Virus record (IMG/VR): IMGVR_UViG_3300028025_004714
Span: 1 to 33,946 of that record
DNA: 33,946 nt
Direction: 5' to 3' (one strand)
Source: a virus
Position 1 is the stretch's first letter; every line of letters starts with the position of its first letter. Shown here one piece after another: positions 31,044 through 33,946 of this stretch. The position numbers and the translations under genes are program-made. The notes below the pieces were generated by a model that made no database searches, had not been told where the DNA came from, and saw only the letters and a list, made by a program, of their open reading frames with translations.

Positions 31044-31646
31044 TTATGATGCAGTTGTGATTGTTGCGCCATCAAAAACAGATGTTTCGATTGTGACAAA
31101 CCATGATGTTCCGTCAGAAACCACACTCACAGAATCACCAACAACAGATTTTGCATCCACCAGCGAAATAGTATCTCCGCCTGATGCTTCAAAATCCGCA
31201 TCGGTTGCAGAGTTGACATCATTTGTCAAAACGTGTCCAACAATCACATTTGCGCTTGCGTTTGTAACAATCGTGTATGATGCACCAGAAGGAGCAGCTT
31301 TCACAAAAAAGCTAAATTTACAACCAGCAACGGGAGCTGGAAGCGTAGTAACAAATTCTGTTGCGCTGTTTAGGGTTAAAGTCTTTCCACATTCTGTGCT
31401 GGTTAGAATATTTGTTGCAGTTGTGTCTTCAAAGCTTGAGCCAAGTGAGCTTACAGGCACTAGGGCAGCGGCGTAAGTTGCTGTGCGGAACACTTTGACG
31501 TAATCTGTCGTAAGCACGTCAGCGGGTGTCATGATTGTTGCCTGCGACATATCGGACATGTCCGTATCGTATCCTGCAATTGCGACAAAAGGCAAAGCTA
31601 TGGCAAGTGCCGCCACGAGAAGAAAGTATTTTTTGATGTTTTTCAT
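31044..31646 (-). CDS. Exported beta-rich protein upstream of terminase (200 aa)
   Basis: Residues 1-24 are a clear Sec signal (MKNIKKYFLLVAALAIALPF, cleavage AIA before Gly25). The mature part has the strand pattern KTLTLNSATEFVTTLP ... GCKFSFFVKAAP ... ASANVIVG ... VSVVSDGTSWFV, which I know from phage structural or fiber proteins that normally have no signal. Its neighbour is the small terminase gene (38 bases on). It may be a virion decoration protein or an exported protein. AAAAAAGGAACT lies before the ATG. Confidence 0.72.
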   Translation of the reverse strand: MKNIKKYFLLVAALAIALPFVAIAGYDTDMSDMSQATIMTPADVLTTDYVKVFRTATYAAALVPVSSLGSSFEDTTATNILTSTECGKTLTLNSATEFVTTLPAPVAGCKFSFFVKAAPSGASYTIVTNASANVIVGHVLTNDVNSATDADFEASGGDTISLVDAKSVVGDSVSVVSDGTSWFVTIETSVFDGATITTAS

Positions 31647-31683
31647 TTCAGTAGTTCCTTTTTTAAAAAGTTGTTAAAAATCT

Positions 31684-31995
31684 CTAGGCAATCCGAGCAG
31701 CGATGTAGTTATTATCCTTCGCGTCTATGCCCCTGTCCATAATATATTCGCTTTGTGCCGCGTTTAGTTCATCGCTGGCGGTTGTCGCTGTTGCGGAATT
31801 CAGCCCGAAATCAAAATAAACCACAACGGTTGAGTCAGTCACAAGCTTGACGTAGCGTGTTCCTACGGGCAGGGCTGCACTCTGTGAAGTGCTGGAAAGC
31901 GTTGAAATTGTTACCTTTCCAAGAAACTTATCCCGAATAGGGTAGTTGCCGTCAAAGCCAAGATCACCGTAGCAAATAACTTTTAAATCCGACAT
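31684..31995 (-). CDS. Small structural-type protein, first gene of the late operon (103 aa)
   Basis: Beta-rich, beginning MSDLKVICYGDLGFDGNY and with RYVKLVTDSTVVVYFDFG in the middle, and ending YIMDRGIDAKDNNYIAARIA. Looks like a small capsid or fiber-associated protein but no family is recognised. It is the first gene after the terminator at 32084 and hence probably first in the late transcript. AAGGGCAGCGC precedes the ATG. Confidence 0.65.
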   Translation of the reverse strand: MSDLKVICYGDLGFDGNYPIRDKFLGKVTISTLSSTSQSAALPVGTRYVKLVTDSTVVVYFDFGLNSATATTASDELNAAQSEYIMDRGIDAKDNNYIAARIA

Positions 31996-32029
31996 GCGCT
32001 GCCCTTTTTATTTTTAAATCTCCAAAGAA

Positions 32030-32059
32030 AATCTAGCACGATTTTGCTTGACAGGTAAA
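32030..32059 (-). promoter_or_regulatory. Weak candidate promoter for the late operon
   Basis: On the minus strand TTTACC (32059-32054) and TAGATT (32035-32030) are 18 bases apart, with four of six consensus matches each. The site lies between the terminator and the first late gene, where a late promoter is needed. A phage-encoded activator could use a different sequence, so this is weak. Confidence 0.3.
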
Positions 32060-32083
32060 CAGAAATATATAGCGGAATGAAAA

Positions 32084-32119
32084 ACCCGCCGAGGTTTCTT
32101 CTCAACGGGTCTCTTTTTT
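32084..32119 (-). terminator. Intrinsic terminator, probably bidirectional
   Basis: ACCCG (32084-32088) pairs with CGGGT (32106-32110), with an inner GAG/CTC pair and a TTTCTT loop. A-rich DNA on the left gives GGGTTTTTC in minus-strand RNA, and CTCTTTTTTC follows on the plus strand. It would end the minus-strand transcript of the GapR/methyltransferase unit and insulate the late operon. Confidence 0.8.
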
Positions 32120-32170
32120 CATCGACAATTTTAAAACTTATGCGTCTTGGTCAGTTTCTTCAATAGGCGT

Positions 32171-32434
32171 TTATTCGCCATTTAAAGGCTCTGGGATAGC
32201 CTCTGAATTTTCAGGTACGGAATTAGCGTCTGATTCCGTTTGTGCCACTGGCTGGCTAAATTTGGACGAACACGCTACGGGATGAAGTATACCTACACCT
32301 AAACCTTGATTTTGCTTTTTGTAATAATCATTTTCAATTTTTCGTGATACGAAGCTCAAAGCCAGAGAAGCTTCGCTGTAATCCTCGTCTTTAACAATTT
32401 TAAGTACTTTTTCGTAAATTTGTATTGCTTCCAT
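32171..32434 (-). CDS. Hypothetical protein (87 aa)
   Basis: Helical N-terminal half (IQIYEKVLKIVKDEDYSEAS) and a low-complexity acidic, proline-rich tail (AQTESDANSVPENSEAIPEP). Last gene before the terminator and 99 bases downstream of the GapR gene. AAAAGGAATTGCCTC precedes the ATG. Not recognised. Confidence 0.6.
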   Translation of the reverse strand: MEAIQIYEKVLKIVKDEDYSEASLALSFVSRKIENDYYKKQNQGLGVGILHPVACSSKFSQPVAQTESDANSVPENSEAIPEPLNGE

Positions 32435-32533
32435 GAGGCAATTCCTTTTCGTTTGGGTTAAAGTTTGCGGCGTTTTTGTTTTAAAACAGCAGCCGCGCGC
32501 AGTTTTTTACGCAGAAAATTAAAGCAATACGCC

Positions 32534-32989
32534 CTACATACCGATTGCCGAAGCGTAAAGTTCCAAAAGCATTTTTTGTTCCTCCCGTTTTTCCCTATCA
32601 ATTTTTCGCAAGGTTACAATCTTCCGAATTGTCTTGGTATCGAAGCCAACGCCCTTTGCTTCTGCGTAAATTTCTTTAATATCCTCCGACAATTCAGCTT
32701 TTTCGCCTTCGATCCGTTCAATTCGATCAATGAAGCTCTGAAGTCTTTTCCCAGCAATTCCGCCAATATCTTGCATTTTTGCATCTATGACCGCGCCGAA
32801 TATGTCTTGAGCAACCTTTCCTTTTTCAAGATCATGTTTGAGCATAAATTCCGTTAATTTATCAGTAGATTCCTTGTTTTCTTGGTAAGCTTCTTCTGCC
32901 AAGCTATCAGGCAATCCTGCTTTTCTTGTGACTGCCAAATATCCCGCAAGAGATACGGCAGAAATTTTTTCTTGTGTTGTAGTTTCCAT
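32534..32989 (-). CDS. GapR/DUF2312-domain DNA-binding protein with N-terminal extension (151 aa)
   Basis: Residues 78-151 match GapR: SFIDRIERIE at 85-94, DIKEIYAEAKGVGFD at 103-117 and RKIVTLRK at 122-129, ending YASAIGM. GapR is an alphaproteobacterial chromosome-structuring protein that recognises overtwisted AT-rich DNA and helps topoisomerases; many phages of these hosts carry copies. GapR itself is about 90 residues, so the first 77 residues (helical, with SLAGYLAVTRKAGLPDSLAEE) are an added domain I do not know. It probably helps phage replication or transcription. GGAACTAAAACT precedes the ATG. Confidence 0.88.
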   Translation of the reverse strand: METTTQEKISAVSLAGYLAVTRKAGLPDSLAEEAYQENKESTDKLTEFMLKHDLEKGKVAQDIFGAVIDAKMQDIGGIAGKRLQSFIDRIERIEGEKAELSEDIKEIYAEAKGVGFDTKTIRKIVTLRKIDREKREEQKMLLELYASAIGM

Positions 32990-33003
32990 AGTTTTAGTTC
33001 CTT

Positions 33004-33618
33004 TTACTGGTTAAAAAATTGATTTTTGTAAAGTCTTTCGATGATCGTTCCGCCCTTGTGTCCGCGTTCAAAGACAAACCAAGCGTGATCGGTCGGAGTT
33101 TCGGCATATTTCTTGCCTGTTTCGATATTGATCCGCTTTCCCTTGTCGTTTACGGGAATGTCATGACGAAAACAGGTTGCACGTTCCGCGCAGAGATGAA
33201 TCCGAACAGGCGGGGTATTGTTCCAAAATTCGCGGCGATCCTGCGAACAGAAAAACGCCAAACGCTGAAAGCACAGAACTTTCTTTGCGCCTAGTTCAAA
33301 AGATTTTTCGACAAACTCAACCGCTTTTGAAAACGGCGGGTTCATGAAAACCGAAAATTCAAAGGGAATTAAGCCCAGCGTAATATCCTCTTTTTCAAGT
33401 TTGAGGTAGTCGGATATATTTACTGGAAACCCCCACGGGTGAATGTCGAAGGATTTGACAAGATACCCGCTCAAACGTGCCTCCTCGGTTAAAATACCCG
33501 TTCCCGCGCATGGGTCAATGACCATATGAGTTAAAATTTCTTTTTTCAAAATGGCTTCTGCTGCCCATTTCGGCGTAACGTAGTGTTCATATTTTTTTGC
33601 GGCTTCGGTTAAGTTCAT
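33004..33618 (-). CDS. Solitary DNA methyltransferase (204 aa)
   Basis: Amino-group methyltransferase fold: VIDPCAGTGIL (33-43) is the AdoMet-binding motif I, Asp58 in KSFDIHP the ribose acid, and MNPPFS (92-97) the catalytic motif IV. The order I then IV fits the gamma class or the related phage family with R-EFW--TPPVRIHL downstream. It probably methylates adenine N6 or cytosine N4; there is no obvious target-recognition domain and no restriction partner, so self-protection is likelier than a restriction system. Unit with the GapR gene, 14 bases apart. Confidence 0.8.
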   Translation of the reverse strand: MNLTEAAKKYEHYVTPKWAAEAILKKEILTHMVIDPCAGTGILTEEARLSGYLVKSFDIHPWGFPVNISDYLKLEKEDITLGLIPFEFSVFMNPPFSKAVEFVEKSFELGAKKVLCFQRLAFFCSQDRREFWNNTPPVRIHLCAERATCFRHDIPVNDKGKRINIETGKKYAETPTDHAWFVFERGHKGGTIIERLYKNQFFNQ

Positions 33619-33630
33619 GATCGTTGCTTT

Positions 33631-33819
33631 CTAAATTGTTGCGTACAAAGACGGTGAAATTCCGCCGTTTTCTTTCAAATATTTCTTGTAATCCTCCCAG
33701 CTTCCGTTTTTTTTATTTTTATATTCGGAATAGGTCAGCAAAGCGGATTTATTTTTCTGATTTTGCTGAGGTATTAAATTTTTGTCCGTTTTTATCGGCT
33801 TGTGATAGTCGTTTGTCAT
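33631..33819 (-). CDS. Small basic protein (62 aa)
   Basis: Lysine/asparagine-rich, with LLTYSEYKNKKNGSWEDYKK and a final ISPSLYATI. Twelve bases precede the methyltransferase gene. The start ATG overlaps the stop of the gene upstream. No family recognised. Confidence 0.55.
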   Translation of the reverse strand: MTNDYHKPIKTDKNLIPQQNQKNKSALLTYSEYKNKKNGSWEDYKKYLKENGGISPSLYATI

Positions 33820-33941
33820 TTCGGGGGAAGTCCTTTCGTTAAAGCTTTACACCAAGAAGCAAAAGCCGGACCGGGTTTATCAGGAGAAGAATATTCACCA
33901 TTCCGCACTTTCAGATTGTAGTGTTTAATTAAATAATCCAT
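33816..33941 (-). CDS. Small protein at the right edge, possibly partial (41+ aa)
   Basis: From an ATG at 33941 the frame encodes MDYLIKHYNLKVRNGEYSSP and ends LTKGLPPK. The frame stays open to the window edge, so this may be the C-terminal end of a longer gene. Its stop overlaps the next ATG. Not recognised. Confidence 0.5.
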   Translation of the reverse strand: MDYLIKHYNLKVRNGEYSSPDKPGPAFASWCKALTKGLPPK

Positions 33942-33946
33942 ATCCC

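Noticed and set aside
30601-31476. Plus-strand frame of 291 codons across the small terminase and the signal-peptide gene.
   Set aside because: Antisense to two recognised genes; the translation is cysteine/phenylalanine-rich and looks like noise.
32048-32071. TTGACA on the plus strand followed by TATATA.
   Set aside because: Only 12 bases between the two boxes, and no plus-strand gene follows.
32477-32488. 12-bp palindrome TGTTTTAAAACA between the GapR gene and the 87-residue gene.
   Set aside because: Could be an operator, but it is short, AT-rich and unique as far as I could see; composition alone could give it.
1-33946. Searched for CRISPR arrays, tRNAs, integrase, transposase, toxin-antitoxin pairs and terminal repeats.
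   Set aside because: None found by eye. No regular spacer array, no T-loop pattern in a cloverleaf context, no recombinase motif.

Overview
The window is a stretch of tailed-phage or prophage DNA. Its virion genes follow the P22-type podovirus order. In transcription order on the minus strand these are small terminase, a 499-residue large terminase, a portal of about 734 residues, scaffold, gp5-like coat, gp4-like head-tail factor, gp10-like factor and ejection proteins. Two features point to an alphaproteobacterial host: a GapR/DUF2312 DNA-binding protein (32534-32989), and a Cro/CI-type regulator with the SFQQVQKYENG signature typical of alphaproteobacterial HTH proteins (53-289). Base composition looks moderately AT-rich. 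No integrase, DNA polymerase, helicase or tRNA was seen, so lifestyle and completeness cannot be decided. No terminal repeat was noticed at the window ends.

Positions 1-7733, plus strand, are a dense early or accessory arm. It holds the HTH regulator, a pentapeptide-like repeat protein, several small membrane proteins, a stand-alone DnaA domain IV-like protein, small zinc-ribbon proteins and a lambda-exonuclease/YqaJ nuclease with an unknown partner (probable recombination pair). A Lar-like anti-restriction protein and three tandem MRKLL microproteins follow. Most neighbours overlap by ATGA or TAATG, which indicates long translationally coupled operons. One good sigma70-like promoter lies at 2827-2855.

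Positions 7714-9504, minus strand, are the lysis cassette: spanins Rz and Rz1 with Rz1 starting inside Rz, a two-helix holin candidate, a TIGR02594-type endolysin and two more one-helix proteins. The two arms converge and overlap by 20 bases at 7714-7733. A perfect 9-bp hairpin lies just beyond.

Positions 9514-31995, minus strand, hold tail and head genes and packaging. Three proteins in this block carry clear Sec signal peptides, which is odd for proteins expected to assemble into virions in the cytoplasm. One fiber carries an SGNH/SASA-type esterase domain. A free-standing HNH-AP2 homing endonuclease interrupts the ejection-protein genes.

Positions 31996-33946, minus strand, are a separate unit that ends at a strong terminator (32084-32119). 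It encodes a GapR-domain protein, a solitary DNA methyltransferase and small unknowns, and it runs off the right edge. The longest gap without a gene is about 175 bases (31996-32170), holding this terminator and a weak promoter candidate.

The most unusual signals are a peptide motif (GDALPDA-YM ... SDAGL) shared by an early membrane protein and an ejection protein, the signal-peptide-bearing structural-type proteins, the MRKLL microprotein array and the pentapeptide-like array. Family assignments come from motif recognition by eye; no database search was run.
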